Positions 34,841-42,753 of a stretch of 64,000 nucleotides of DNA are shown in pieces (within the stretch, counting starts at the first letter, position 1; the number at the start of each line of letters is the position of its first letter). Both the position numbers and the translations under genes were made by a program. This stretch comes from Streptomyces sp. NBC_00249. Its GTDB lineage: Bacteria; Actinomycetota; Actinomycetes; Streptomycetales; Streptomycetaceae. Where the stretch lies: the NCBI RefSeq assembly GCF_026342355.1, contig NZ_JAPEMV010000002.1, positions 992,001 to 1,056,000 of the forward strand, in the 5' to 3' direction. Below the pieces are notes generated by a model, which had not been told where the DNA came from, made no database searches, and saw nothing but the letters and a program-made list of their open reading frames with translations.

Positions 34841-36415
34841 CTACTCCCACTCGATGGTGCCCGGCGGCTTGCTCGTGCAGTCCAGGACCACACGGTTCAC
34901 GTCCGGCACCTCGTTGGTGATGCGGGTCGAGATCTTCGCGAGCACCTCGTACGGCATGCGCGTCCAGTCCGCGGTCATCGCGTCCTCGGAGGAGACGGGG
35001 CGCAGCACGATCGGGTGGCCGTAGGTACGGCCGTCGCCCTGGACGCCGACGCTGCGGACGTCCGCGAGCAGGACGACCGGGCACTGCCAGATCTCCCGGT
35101 CCAGGCCGGCCGCGGTCAGCTCGTGGCGGGCGATGGCGTCGGCCTCGCGCAGCAGGTCCAGGCGCTCCTTGGTGACCTCGCCGACGATGCGGATGCCCAG
35201 GCCCGGGCCCGGGAAGGGCTGGCGCTGGACGATCTCCTCGGGCAGGCCGAGCTCCTGGCCGACCATCCGGACCTCGTCCTTGAACAGCTGGCGCAGCGGC
35301 TCGACGAGCTCGAACTCGATGTCGTCGGGGAGGCCGCCCACGTTGTGGTGCGACTTGATGTTGGCGGTGCCGGTGCCCCCGCCGGACTCGACGACGTCCG
35401 GGTACAGGGTGCCCTGGACGAGGAAGGCGACCGCGGGGCCGTCCTCCTGGAGGATCTCCAGCTGCGCCTGCTCGAAGACGCGGATGAACTCACGGCCGAT
35501 GATCTTGCGCTTGGTCTCCGGGTCGGAGACCCCGGCCAGCGCGTCCAGGAAGCGCTCCTGGGCGTCGACGACCTTCAGCTGCACGCCGGTGGCGGCGACG
35601 AAGTCCTTCTCGACCTGCTCGGTCTCGCCCTTGCGCATCAGGCCGTGGTCGACGTACACGCAGGTCAGCTGGGAGCCGATGGCCTTCTGGACGAGGGCCG
35701 CGGCGACCGCGGAGTCCACGCCGCCGGACAGGCCGCAGATGGCGCGCTTGTCGCCGACCTGCTCGCGGATGGCCGCGACCTGCTCCTCGACGATGTTGCC
35801 GGTGGTCCAGGTGGGGGCGAGGCCCGCGCCGCGGTAGAGGAAGTGCTCCAGGATCTGCTGGCCGTGCGTGGAGTGCATGACCTCGGGGTGGTACTGGACC
35901 CCGTACAGCTTCTTCTCGTCGTTCTCGAAGGCCGCGACCGGGACGACGTCCGTCGACGCGGTGACGGTGAAGCCCTCGGGGGCGGCGGAGCAGGCGTCGC
36001 CGTGGGACATCCACACCGACTGCTGGTCGGGGGTGCCCTCGAAGAGGGTGGAGCCGGCCTTGGAGACGGCCAGCGGGGTGCGGCCGTACTCGCGGGCGCC
36101 GGTGTTGTCGACGGTGCCGCCGAGGGTCACGGCCATCAGCTGGAAGCCGTAGCACATGCCGAAGACGGGGATCCCGGCCTCGAAGAGCGAGCGGTCCAGC
36201 TGCGGGGCGTTCTCCTCGTACACGGAGGAAGGACCGCCGGAGAGGATGATCGCCTTGGGGTTCTTGGCCAGCATCTCGGCCACGGGCATCGTGCTGGGGA
36301 CGATCTCGCTGTAGACCCGGGCCTCACGGACGCGGCGGGCGATGAGCTGGGCGTACTGCGCGCCGAAGTCGACAACGAGGACGACGTCCGGTGCGGCGGA
36401 GGGTGCTACTGGCAC
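34841..36415 (-). CDS. guaA: GMP synthase (glutamine-hydrolysing) GuaA
   Basis: Converts XMP to GMP; 524 residues, normal length. The class I glutamine amidotransferase domain (about 8-200) has the nucleophile in VFGMCYGFQ and the His/Glu pair in [11 protein letters not shown]. The ATP-pyrophosphatase domain has the P-loop [13 protein letters not shown]. The C-terminal dimerisation domain ends with PGTIEWE, the family's typical terminus. GTG 36415 has GGAAGG 8 nt upstream. guaB and guaB3 are 20 kb to the right, so the guanine branch is split across the window. Confidence 0.97.
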   Translation of the reverse strand: MPVAPSAAPDVVLVVDFGAQYAQLIARRVREARVYSEIVPSTMPVAEMLAKNPKAIILSGGPSSVYEENAPQLDRSLFEAGIPVFGMCYGFQLMAVTLGGTVDNTGAREYGRTPLAVSKAGSTLFEGTPDQQSVWMSHGDACSAAPEGFTVTASTDVVPVAAFENDEKKLYGVQYHPEVMHSTHGQQILEHFLYRGAGLAPTWTTGNIVEEQVAAIREQVGDKRAICGLSGGVDSAVAAALVQKAIGSQLTCVYVDHGLMRKGETEQVEKDFVAATGVQLKVVDAQERFLDALAGVSDPETKRKIIGREFIRVFEQAQLEILQEDGPAVAFLVQGTLYPDVVESGGGTGTANIKSHHNVGGLPDDIEFELVEPLRQLFKDEVRMVGQELGLPEEIVQRQPFPGPGLGIRIVGEVTKERLDLLREADAIARHELTAAGLDREIWQCPVVLLADVRSVGVQGDGRTYGHPIVLRPVSSEDAMTADWTRMPYEVLAKISTRITNEVPDVNRVVLDCTSKPPGTIEWE

Positions 36416-36503
36416 GGGGCGGCCTTCCGGCGGAAAGAGGGTGTTGTGTTGTCGATTCTAACGGGGGACGGGTACCCGCCTTCGTCTCACCATCCGAACC
36501 GGC

Positions 36504-36533
36504 TTGGCCGGGAGGGGGACGGAAGGTCATAAT
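36504..36533 (+). promoter_or_regulatory. Promoter of the chorismate mutase leader
   Basis: TTGGCC (36504-36509), 18-bp spacer, CATAAT (36528-36533). The -10 ends 7 nt before the leader ATG at 36541, so the transcript should begin at or beside the A of that ATG. Confidence 0.6.
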
Positions 36534-36540
36534 CCGTCTC

Positions 36541-36609
36541 ATGCGCAAGCAGCTGAGCTTCCTCTTTACCTATGGCACCGGCCGGTCCGGTCGCCATGGG
36601 TCCTCGTGA
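36541..36609 (+). CDS. Candidate leader peptide of the chorismate mutase gene
   Basis: A 22-codon ATG frame ending in TGA, apparently leaderless. It includes the run FLFTYG (residues 7-12), in which Phe9 is TTT and Tyr11 is TAT, both rare codons in this genome. Chorismate mutase commits chorismate to Phe and Tyr, so a Phe/Tyr-containing leader peptide followed by a terminator hairpin and then the gene is what an amino-acid attenuator would look like. The aromatic run is short, so the case rests on the combined layout. Confidence 0.55.
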   Translation: MRKQLSFLFTYGTGRSGRHGSS

Positions 36610-36634
36610 TGCTCGCTTGAGCCACTGATTTCCC

Positions 36635-36668
36635 GGAGCGCCCCGGTCCGACAGGACCGGGGCGCTCC
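36635..36668 (+). terminator. Attenuator-type terminator upstream of chorismate mutase
   Basis: A perfect 15-bp stem (arm GGAGCGCCCCGGTCC) with loop GACA, followed by TGCGTTT. It lies between the leader peptide stop (36609) and the chorismate mutase ribosome site. No upstream plus-strand gene needs a terminator here. The CCGGTCCGG stretch inside the leader frame (36578-36586) could pair with part of this stem as an antiterminator. Confidence 0.65.
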
Positions 36669-36712
36669 TGCGTTTCCCGCTCCTGTCGGCCACGAACCCA
36701 CAGGAGAACCCC

Positions 36713-36988
36713 ATGAGCACGACCACCACCACCGCCGCCGTCTCCCCCGAGCAGCTGATCGCCGGATCCCGGGAGCGGATCGACGCCCTCGACGACCGGA
36801 TCATCGGGCTGATCCAGGAGCGGATGGCCGTCTCCGCCGTCATCCAGGAGGCCCGGATCACCTCGGGCGGGCGGCGGGTGCACCTCTCGCGCGAGATGGA
36901 GGTCCTCGCGCACTGGAGCGACGCCCTCGGCAAGCCCGGCACCACGCTCGCGATGACCCTGCTCGAGCTGTGCCGCGGGCGCGTCTGA
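36713..36988 (+). CDS. Chorismate mutase, AroQ type
   Basis: 91 residues, the size of a free-standing AroQ-class mutase, which converts chorismate to prephenate for phenylalanine and tyrosine synthesis. The helix-1 pattern SRERIDALDDRIIGLIQERM with Arg and Asp is typical, as is the following AVIQEAR. The C-terminal helix has LLELCRGRV. ATG 36713 has an ideal AGGAGAA site 7 nt upstream. Expression probably depends on the leader peptide and hairpin just upstream. Confidence 0.93.
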   Translation: MSTTTTTAAVSPEQLIAGSRERIDALDDRIIGLIQERMAVSAVIQEARITSGGRRVHLSREMEVLAHWSDALGKPGTTLAMTLLELCRGRV

Positions 36989-37200
36989 GGCCTGGGCGCC
37001 CGTTCGTCACCCGTCCGGACCGTGACCGGCCCGCGGGAGGCTTCGTTGGGGGGATTGTCCGTGCCAGCCAGGCGCGGATCCGCACCACCACGCGTGGCTC
37101 CGCGGGAGCGATGAGACGTGACGCCCGACGGCGCGCGTCGTGGGACCTCGCTCCCTCGTACGACCGGACGGCAGGGGACAGCAGCCCGGTCACCCAAAAA
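36989..37200. other. Noncoding gap after chorismate mutase
   Basis: 212 bp with ordinary GC content and no reading frame of coding character. It ends in the AAAAAA run that forms the U-tract of the terminator at 37201 on the minus strand. Confidence 0.5.
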
Positions 37201-37234
37201 ACGGCCGGCCCGGGGGACGCCCCGGGCCGGCCGT
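37201..37234 (-). terminator. Strong intrinsic terminator of the LAxTG protein gene
   Basis: A perfect 15-bp stem (arm ACGGCCGGCCCGGGG) with a 4-nt loop. On the minus strand it is followed by a U-tract (TTTTTTGGG), unusual for this genome. It serves the gene ending at 37269 and, without the U-tract, the convergent chorismate mutase. Confidence 0.88.
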
Positions 37235-37268
37235 TCTGCTGTGCTGCCGTTCTCCGTCCGCTACGCCG

Positions 37269-39017
37269 CTACGCCGCCCCGCGCGTCCGGCGCCGGAAGG
37301 CCAGGTACAGCGCACCGCCCGCCGCCACCAGCGCGGCCCCGGCGCCGCCGACGAGCAGCGCGGTGCTCCCGGTGGAGGCCAGCCGGCCGCCGCCGCTGCC
37401 CGTCGAGGAGCCGCCGTTCGGGGTGGCGCCGCCGCTGGGCGTCGTGCTCGGCGAGGGCGAGGCCGTCGCGGAGCCGCTCGGGGTGGGGGTGGCGCCCGTG
37501 GGGCCCGGGGTCGGGGTGACGGGGCGGGTGGGGTTCGCCACGAGCAGGCCCAGGTTGTTCACCAGGACCGGGTCGAAGGCGTGCCGCTGGGGCGCGCCCT
37601 GCGGGCCGGGGGCGCCGACCGTGACCGCGCCCTTGGCGTCCGGGACCACCTTGTCGATGCGCAGCTCGAAGGGGAACTCGATCCGCTCCGACTCCAGCAC
37701 CGAGCGGCCCGTGGCGCAGAGGTAGCGGGAGGTGTCCCCGGTGGTGGCGGGGCGGCAGGCGGCAGGCGCCTTCGTCGCCGTCACGCCCTTCGGGAGCAGG
37801 ACCTCGGCGACGGCCGCGGGGGCCTCGGAGCGGGGGTCGTACACCCAGGCCGGGCCGAGGTTGCGTACGGCGACGGCGGCCTTGACGGTGGTTCCGGCCT
37901 TGCCCTTGACGGACAGGACGTCGGCCGCGAAGTCGGCGGTGTTGCGCACCGCGAAGTCGAAGGTGCGCCGGTTGTCGGCCGGGTTGAGGTCCGGGCCGCG
38001 CAGGGCGGGGGTGAGCTCCGCCGCGCGCTTGCGGGCGGTCAGCTTGCGGCCGTCGGCCGGCTTCTTGTTCTCGGCGGACCCGCCGGGCGTGGCCTGGCCG
38101 GACTGGCCCGACTGGCCGGACTCGGCGGTCTTGGACTCCTCCGGGGTCGCGGCGCCCGCATTCGGGCGGGAGCCGGCGCCCGGGTAGATCCCGTAGCCGA
38201 GCTGCTCGGTGAGGGCGTGCCCGGTCGCCTTGAGGTGCAGGGGGCTGTCACCGGCGAGTTCGTAGCTCGACTTCGCCTCGAAATCGCCCTCGACGGTGCA
38301 GACCGCCTTGGTCGAGGTGCGGCCGGCGCGGTAGACGCAGTTGTCGTACCGCTCCACGAACTCCATGCCGCGGGTGGCCTCCAGCTCCAGGACCACGCCC
38401 TTCGCCGGCTGTGTGCCGTTGTTCCTGAACGCGAGGGGCAGGGGCTGGCTCTCGCCCGGATTCGGGTCGCGCTTGAGGTTCATCGCCCCCATGACCAGGT
38501 CGGGGCCGCCGACCTGGATGGCGGTGGCGACCGGCCGGACGGTGGCGCCGGGGGCCGTGCCGGTCACGGTGATCTGTCCGGCGGCTCCGTCCGCAGCGCC
38601 GGCGGCGGCGAACGCCTCCAGGTCGATGCCGGGGGCGGCGCCCTGGCGGGGGCCCTTGTCCGTGCAGACGAGGGTGGTGGGGGTGGGGGTCGTGCACCTG
38701 TTCGCGGTCGCGGCGCCGTTCGCGGTGGCGGCGGCCTTCTCCCGTACGGTCGCCACCCCCGCGATCCTGGCGAGGTCGACGGTGAAGGTGAACTCTCCCT
38801 CGAAGGCGACGGAGCTCGCGGCCGGTCGCTCCAGCCGGTAGGCCAGTGCCACCGTCTGCGGGGAGCCCGTGGCCGGGTGCGGCGTCAGGGCGATGGGGGC
38901 AGGTCCGGCCAGGGAGAACACTGGTTCCGTGGGGCCGGTGGCGTGGGCCGGGCCGGCGGTCAGCCCGGCGGCCGCGAGACCACAGGCGGCGGCCAGCAGG
39001 GGGATGCGCTGTCTCAT
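37269..39017 (-). CDS. Surface protein with LAxTG sortase signal
   Basis: 582 residues. An N-terminal Sec signal peptide (LLAAACGLAAAGLTAGPAHA) precedes several beta-rich repeats (DUF11-like patterns such as VAVRNLGPAW and LAFRNNGTQPAKGVVLEL) and a Pro/Thr/Ser/Gly-rich wall-spanning region. The C-terminal sorting signal is LASTG, a hydrophobic helix and RRRTRGAA. LAxTG is the motif used by class E sortases in Streptomyces, so it should be covalently attached to peptidoglycan. ATG 39017 is the start by signal-peptide logic. Function beyond surface display is unknown. Confidence 0.9.
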   Translation of the reverse strand: MRQRIPLLAAACGLAAAGLTAGPAHATGPTEPVFSLAGPAPIALTPHPATGSPQTVALAYRLERPAASSVAFEGEFTFTVDLARIAGVATVREKAAATANGAATANRCTTPTPTTLVCTDKGPRQGAAPGIDLEAFAAAGAADGAAGQITVTGTAPGATVRPVATAIQVGGPDLVMGAMNLKRDPNPGESQPLPLAFRNNGTQPAKGVVLELEATRGMEFVERYDNCVYRAGRTSTKAVCTVEGDFEAKSSYELAGDSPLHLKATGHALTEQLGYGIYPGAGSRPNAGAATPEESKTAESGQSGQSGQATPGGSAENKKPADGRKLTARKRAAELTPALRGPDLNPADNRRTFDFAVRNTADFAADVLSVKGKAGTTVKAAVAVRNLGPAWVYDPRSEAPAAVAEVLLPKGVTATKAPAACRPATTGDTSRYLCATGRSVLESERIEFPFELRIDKVVPDAKGAVTVGAPGPQGAPQRHAFDPVLVNNLGLLVANPTRPVTPTPGPTGATPTPSGSATASPSPSTTPSGGATPNGGSSTGSGGGRLASTGSTALLVGGAGAALVAAGGALYLAFRRRTRGAA

Positions 39018-39139
39018 GCGTCCTTGACCGCCGGACCGCCGCGACAGTTGCACGGGGCACCATGTGACCGACACCACAGCCCCGGGCAAAGGATTCCGGT
39101 ACAACCTTCTCCGGCGACCGCCAGTCCACTCATGTACCG

Positions 39140-39180
39140 CGGTGAGTACCGCGCTCGGAGGGGGAGCGCGGTGCTCACCG
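39140..39180. terminator. Terminator of the GMC oxidoreductase gene
   Basis: A 17-bp stem with one mismatch (arm CGGTGAGTACCGCGCTC) and a 7-nt loop, just downstream of the minus-strand oxidoreductase stop codon at 39198. Confidence 0.75.
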
Positions 39181-39197
39181 GGGTCATGGCCCCGGGG

Positions 39198-40979
39198 TCA
39201 GTGATCGGACTCCGGTTGCCTCGGCGGCACGGGCGGCACCGCCAGGAACGGCAGCCGCAGCGCGCCGAAGGCCTCCTTCGGGACCGCCGGCCGGTTCGGC
39301 TCCACCGCCGCGAGGCGCGCGTACGCCGCCCCCTGCTCGGGCCGCGTGTCCGCCTCTCCCTTGTTGGGCCAGTACGACATCGCCCGCTCGGCCTGCGCCG
39401 TGATCGTCAGCGACGGGTTGACCCCGAGGTTCGCGGACACCGCCGAGCCGTCGACCACCGAGATGCCCGGGTACCCGTAGAGCCGGTGGTACGGGTCCAC
39501 GACCCCCTCCGCCGGTGAGGCGCCGATGGGGCAGCCGCCGAGGAAGTGGGCGGTCAGCGGGGTGCCCATCAGCTCGCCGATGTTGCTGCCGGGGAAGCCG
39601 TTGATCTCCTCGGCCAGCAGCGTCGCCGCGCGCGTGGCCTCGGCGATCTGCACCGGGTTGGGGGCGCCGTGGCCCTGGCGGGCGGTGAGCAGGCCCTTCC
39701 CGGGGCCGCCCGGTCTGCGGTAGGTCGTCAGGGAGTTGTCCAGGGACTGCATGACGAGCCCGATGATGGTCCGCTCCGACCAGCGCCGGTTGGACAGGGA
39801 GCGCGCCAGCTGGAGGGGGTGGCGGGCGGTGCGGGTGAACCAGGCCCGTACCCGGTGCGCGCTGTAGGGCACCTGGAGGATCGTCATGAACCCCATGGCG
39901 TTGGAGCCCTTGCCGTAGCGGACCGGCTCGATGTGGGTGTCGGCGTCGGGGTGGACCGAGGAGGTGATGGCCACGCCCTTGGTGAAGTCGGCGCGGGCCT
40001 GGGCGCCGTGGCGCCTGCGGTAGCGGCGGTCGTCGGTCTGGGCGCCGACCAGGCCCTCGGAGTTGGTCCGGGTCAGCTCGCCGAGCCGGTCCGAGAGGCG
40101 GGACAGTTCGCCCCGGTCCTTCATGGTGTGCAGCAGGGTCTGGGTGCCGTACGTGCCCGCCGCGACGACGACGTACCGGGCGCGCAGCACCTTCGCCCGG
40201 CCCGTGCGGCGGTGGTCGGTGGGGACGGTGCGGACGCGGTAGCCGCCCTCGGGGTGTTCGGCGAGCGCGGTGACGGTGGTCATGGGGTGGATGACGGCGC
40301 CCGCCCGTTCGGCGAGGTGCAGGTAGTTCTCGTTCAGGGTGTTCTTCGCGCCGTGCCGGCAGCCGGTCATGCACTCGCCGCACTCGGTGCAGGCCTTGCG
40401 GGAGGGGCCGGCGCCGCCGAAGTACGGGTCGGCGGCCTCCTGCCCGGGCCGGAGGCGGGGCTGGCCTTCGGCGTCGTCGCCGTCGCCGAAGAAGACTCCG
40501 ACGGGGGCCATGTGGAAGGAGTCGCCGACGCCCATCTTCTCGGCGGCCGCCTTGAGGTGGACGTCGGAGGGGGTCAGCGTCGGGTTGAGCCGGACGCCGA
40601 GCATCCGCTTGGCCTGGTCGTAGTACGGGGCGAGTTCGTCCCGCCAGTCGGTGATCGACGCCCACTGCCGGTCCTCGAAGAAGGCGGTGGGCGGCACGTA
40701 GAGGGTGTTGGCGTAGTTGAGCGAGCCGCCGCCCACCCCGGCGCCCGCGAGCACCATCACGTTGCCGAGGAGGTGGATGCGCTGGATCCCGTACAGCCCG
40801 AGGGCGGGCGCCCACAGGTAGTTGCGCAGGTCCCAGCTGTTCCTGGGCAGGCTGTCGCGGGTGAAGCGGCGCCCTGCCTCCAGGACGCCGACCCGGTAGC
40901 CCTTCTCGGTGAGCCGCAGTGCCGAGACCGACCCTCCGAAGCCCGATCCGATGACGATGACGTCGTAGTCGTACGACAC
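39198..40979 (-). CDS. GMC-type flavoprotein oxidoreductase, ChoD-like, with CxxCxxCxxxC cluster
   Basis: 593 residues. The FAD-binding motif is IVIGSGFGGSVSALRL at the N-terminus. GMC features are GAGVGGGSLNYANTLY and the C-terminal HFLGGCPIG plus NPSLTITAQAERAM. Between them lies CTECGECMTGC (about 217-227), a CxxCxxCxxxC pattern that looks able to hold an Fe-S cluster. The whole matches the group of M. tuberculosis ChoD, which is encoded beside guaB genes there; a sterol substrate is not established for that group in Streptomyces. GTG 40979. The downstream aldehyde dehydrogenase runs in the same direction 39 bp upstream of this start, so the two may be one operon. Confidence 0.88.
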   Translation of the reverse strand: MSYDYDVIVIGSGFGGSVSALRLTEKGYRVGVLEAGRRFTRDSLPRNSWDLRNYLWAPALGLYGIQRIHLLGNVMVLAGAGVGGGSLNYANTLYVPPTAFFEDRQWASITDWRDELAPYYDQAKRMLGVRLNPTLTPSDVHLKAAAEKMGVGDSFHMAPVGVFFGDGDDAEGQPRLRPGQEAADPYFGGAGPSRKACTECGECMTGCRHGAKNTLNENYLHLAERAGAVIHPMTTVTALAEHPEGGYRVRTVPTDHRRTGRAKVLRARYVVVAAGTYGTQTLLHTMKDRGELSRLSDRLGELTRTNSEGLVGAQTDDRRYRRRHGAQARADFTKGVAITSSVHPDADTHIEPVRYGKGSNAMGFMTILQVPYSAHRVRAWFTRTARHPLQLARSLSNRRWSERTIIGLVMQSLDNSLTTYRRPGGPGKGLLTARQGHGAPNPVQIAEATRAATLLAEEINGFPGSNIGELMGTPLTAHFLGGCPIGASPAEGVVDPYHRLYGYPGISVVDGSAVSANLGVNPSLTITAQAERAMSYWPNKGEADTRPEQGAAYARLAAVEPNRPAVPKEAFGALRLPFLAVPPVPPRQPESDH

Positions 40980-41018
40980 TGCGTGTGCCTCCCGGTCGGT
41001 CGTGTCTAGGTCACAGCA

Positions 41019-42650
41019 CTAGCGGAACCGCAGTGCCTTCAGGACCTTGAGGCTGCGGGTCATGAACTCGGCGTACTTCGCGTCGTCCATGCCCAGCGAG
41101 GGCGCCATCGGCAGCAGCCGCTGGTGGGCGACGGTCTGTGCCTCGGTGTATTTGAGGATGCCCTCGGAGCCGTGCCGGCGGCCGAGGCCGGACTCCTTCA
41201 TGCCGCCCATGGGGGCCTGGGCGCTGCCGTAGGCGGGGGCGTAGCCGTCGTTGATGTTGACGGTGCCGGTGCGCAGGCGTGCGGCGACGGAGTGGCCCCG
41301 GCGGGCGTCCTTGGTCCAGACGCTGGAGTTGAGGCCGTAGGGGGTGGCGTTGGCCAGGGCGACGGCCTCGTCCTCGTCTGTGAAGCGGTAGACGGACACG
41401 ACCGGGCCGAAGGTCTCCTCGGCGCAGACGGCCATCGGGGCCTCGACCCCGTCGAGGATGGTGGGCTCGTAGAAGAGCGGGCCGATGTCGGGGCGGGCCA
41501 CGCCCCCGGCGACGAGGGTGGCGCCCTTGGCGACGGCCTCGTCGACGTGCCGCTGTACGGTCTCCAGCTGGCGGGTCCCGACGAGGGAGCCCATGTCGGC
41601 CCCGTACGCGAGGGAGTTGCCGAGCCGCATGGCCTTGGTGCGGGCGGCGAAGCGCTCGACGAAGGCGTCGGCGACCGAGGCGTGCACGTAGAGCCGCTCG
41701 ATGGAGATGCACAGCTGGCCGGCGGAGGAGAAGCAGGCGCGGACGGCTCCGGCGGCGGCCTTCTCCACGTCGGCGTCGGCGAGGACGAGCATGGCGTTCT
41801 TGCCGCCGAGTTCGAGGGAGACGCCGACCAGGCGGGCGGCCGCGCCCTGGGCGACCTCGCGGCCGGTGCGGGTGGAGCCGGTGAAGGAGACGTAGTCGGC
41901 GTGCCGGACCACCTCGGGGCCGACGACGGGGCCCTCGCCGAGGACGATCTGGAAGACCTCGGCGGGCAGTCCGGCCTCGATGAGCAGGTCGCGGGCCCAC
42001 AGGGCGGTCAGCGCGGTCTCCGTGTCGGGCTTCATGACGACGGCGTTGCCGGAGACGAAGGCGGGCAGGGCGTCGCCGACGGAGAGTTCGAGGGGGTAGT
42101 TCCAGGGGGCGATCTGGCCGACGACCCCGCGCGGCTGGCGCAGTTCGGTGACCTTGGTGAGGGTGGGCATGGCGCCCGTGTGGCCCTTGGGGCGCAGGTA
42201 GGCGGGTGCCTTGCGGCCGTAGTGGCGGGCCGCGACGGCGACGGCCTGGACCTCTTCGTGGGCGTGCAGGCGGGCCTTGCCCGTCTCCAGCTGGATGAGG
42301 TCGAGGACCTCGGCCTGCCGGGCGAGCACCAGGTCGTGGAAGCGCAGCAGCACGGCCGCGCGGCGGCGTACGGGGACGGCGGCCCAGGCGGTCTGGGCGG
42401 CGCGGGCCTTCGCGAAGGCGGCGGCCACGTCCTCGGGACCGGCCTCGGGGAGCTCCGCCAGCTTCTCCCCGGTGAAGGGGGTGTGGTTGGCGGTCCGGCC
42501 GGAGCCGATCACTCCGCGGGTCAGCCGGGCGACCAGCCCGGAGGTGACCACGTCGGCGGCGCTGCGGGCACCGGCCGGGGCCGGGGCGACCGGGTTGGTG
42601 GGCTGCGGTACGGCGCGGAGAGGGGCGGCGGGGGCCTGCGAGTCCGTCAT
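41019..42650 (-). CDS. NADP-dependent succinate-semialdehyde dehydrogenase (GabD2-like)
   Basis: 543 residues of the aldehyde dehydrogenase superfamily. The nucleotide-binding FTGSTRTGREV, catalytic Glu in VSLELGGKNAML, nucleophile Cys in SSAGQLCISIERLYV and C-terminal MGGMKESGLGRRHG are present. The length, the N-terminal extension and the phrase GQLCISIERLYV are typical of the actinobacterial GabD2 group, assigned to succinic semialdehyde oxidation from GABA or a modified TCA route. Other acyl-aldehydes remain possible. ATG 42650. Precedes the GMC oxidoreductase on the same strand. Confidence 0.9.
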   Translation of the reverse strand: MTDSQAPAAPLRAVPQPTNPVAPAPAGARSAADVVTSGLVARLTRGVIGSGRTANHTPFTGEKLAELPEAGPEDVAAAFAKARAAQTAWAAVPVRRRAAVLLRFHDLVLARQAEVLDLIQLETGKARLHAHEEVQAVAVAARHYGRKAPAYLRPKGHTGAMPTLTKVTELRQPRGVVGQIAPWNYPLELSVGDALPAFVSGNAVVMKPDTETALTALWARDLLIEAGLPAEVFQIVLGEGPVVGPEVVRHADYVSFTGSTRTGREVAQGAAARLVGVSLELGGKNAMLVLADADVEKAAAGAVRACFSSAGQLCISIERLYVHASVADAFVERFAARTKAMRLGNSLAYGADMGSLVGTRQLETVQRHVDEAVAKGATLVAGGVARPDIGPLFYEPTILDGVEAPMAVCAEETFGPVVSVYRFTDEDEAVALANATPYGLNSSVWTKDARRGHSVAARLRTGTVNINDGYAPAYGSAQAPMGGMKESGLGRRHGSEGILKYTEAQTVAHQRLLPMAPSLGMDDAKYAEFMTRSLKVLKALRFR

Positions 42651-42753
42651 GGCGGTGAGCGTATTCCGCCCGGAAGCCTTTGGGTACCCGTGGGTAACCG
42701 GATTTTGCCAAATCTGCCAGCGATTGCTGGCGCGATCGTGCGACCGGCGTGGC

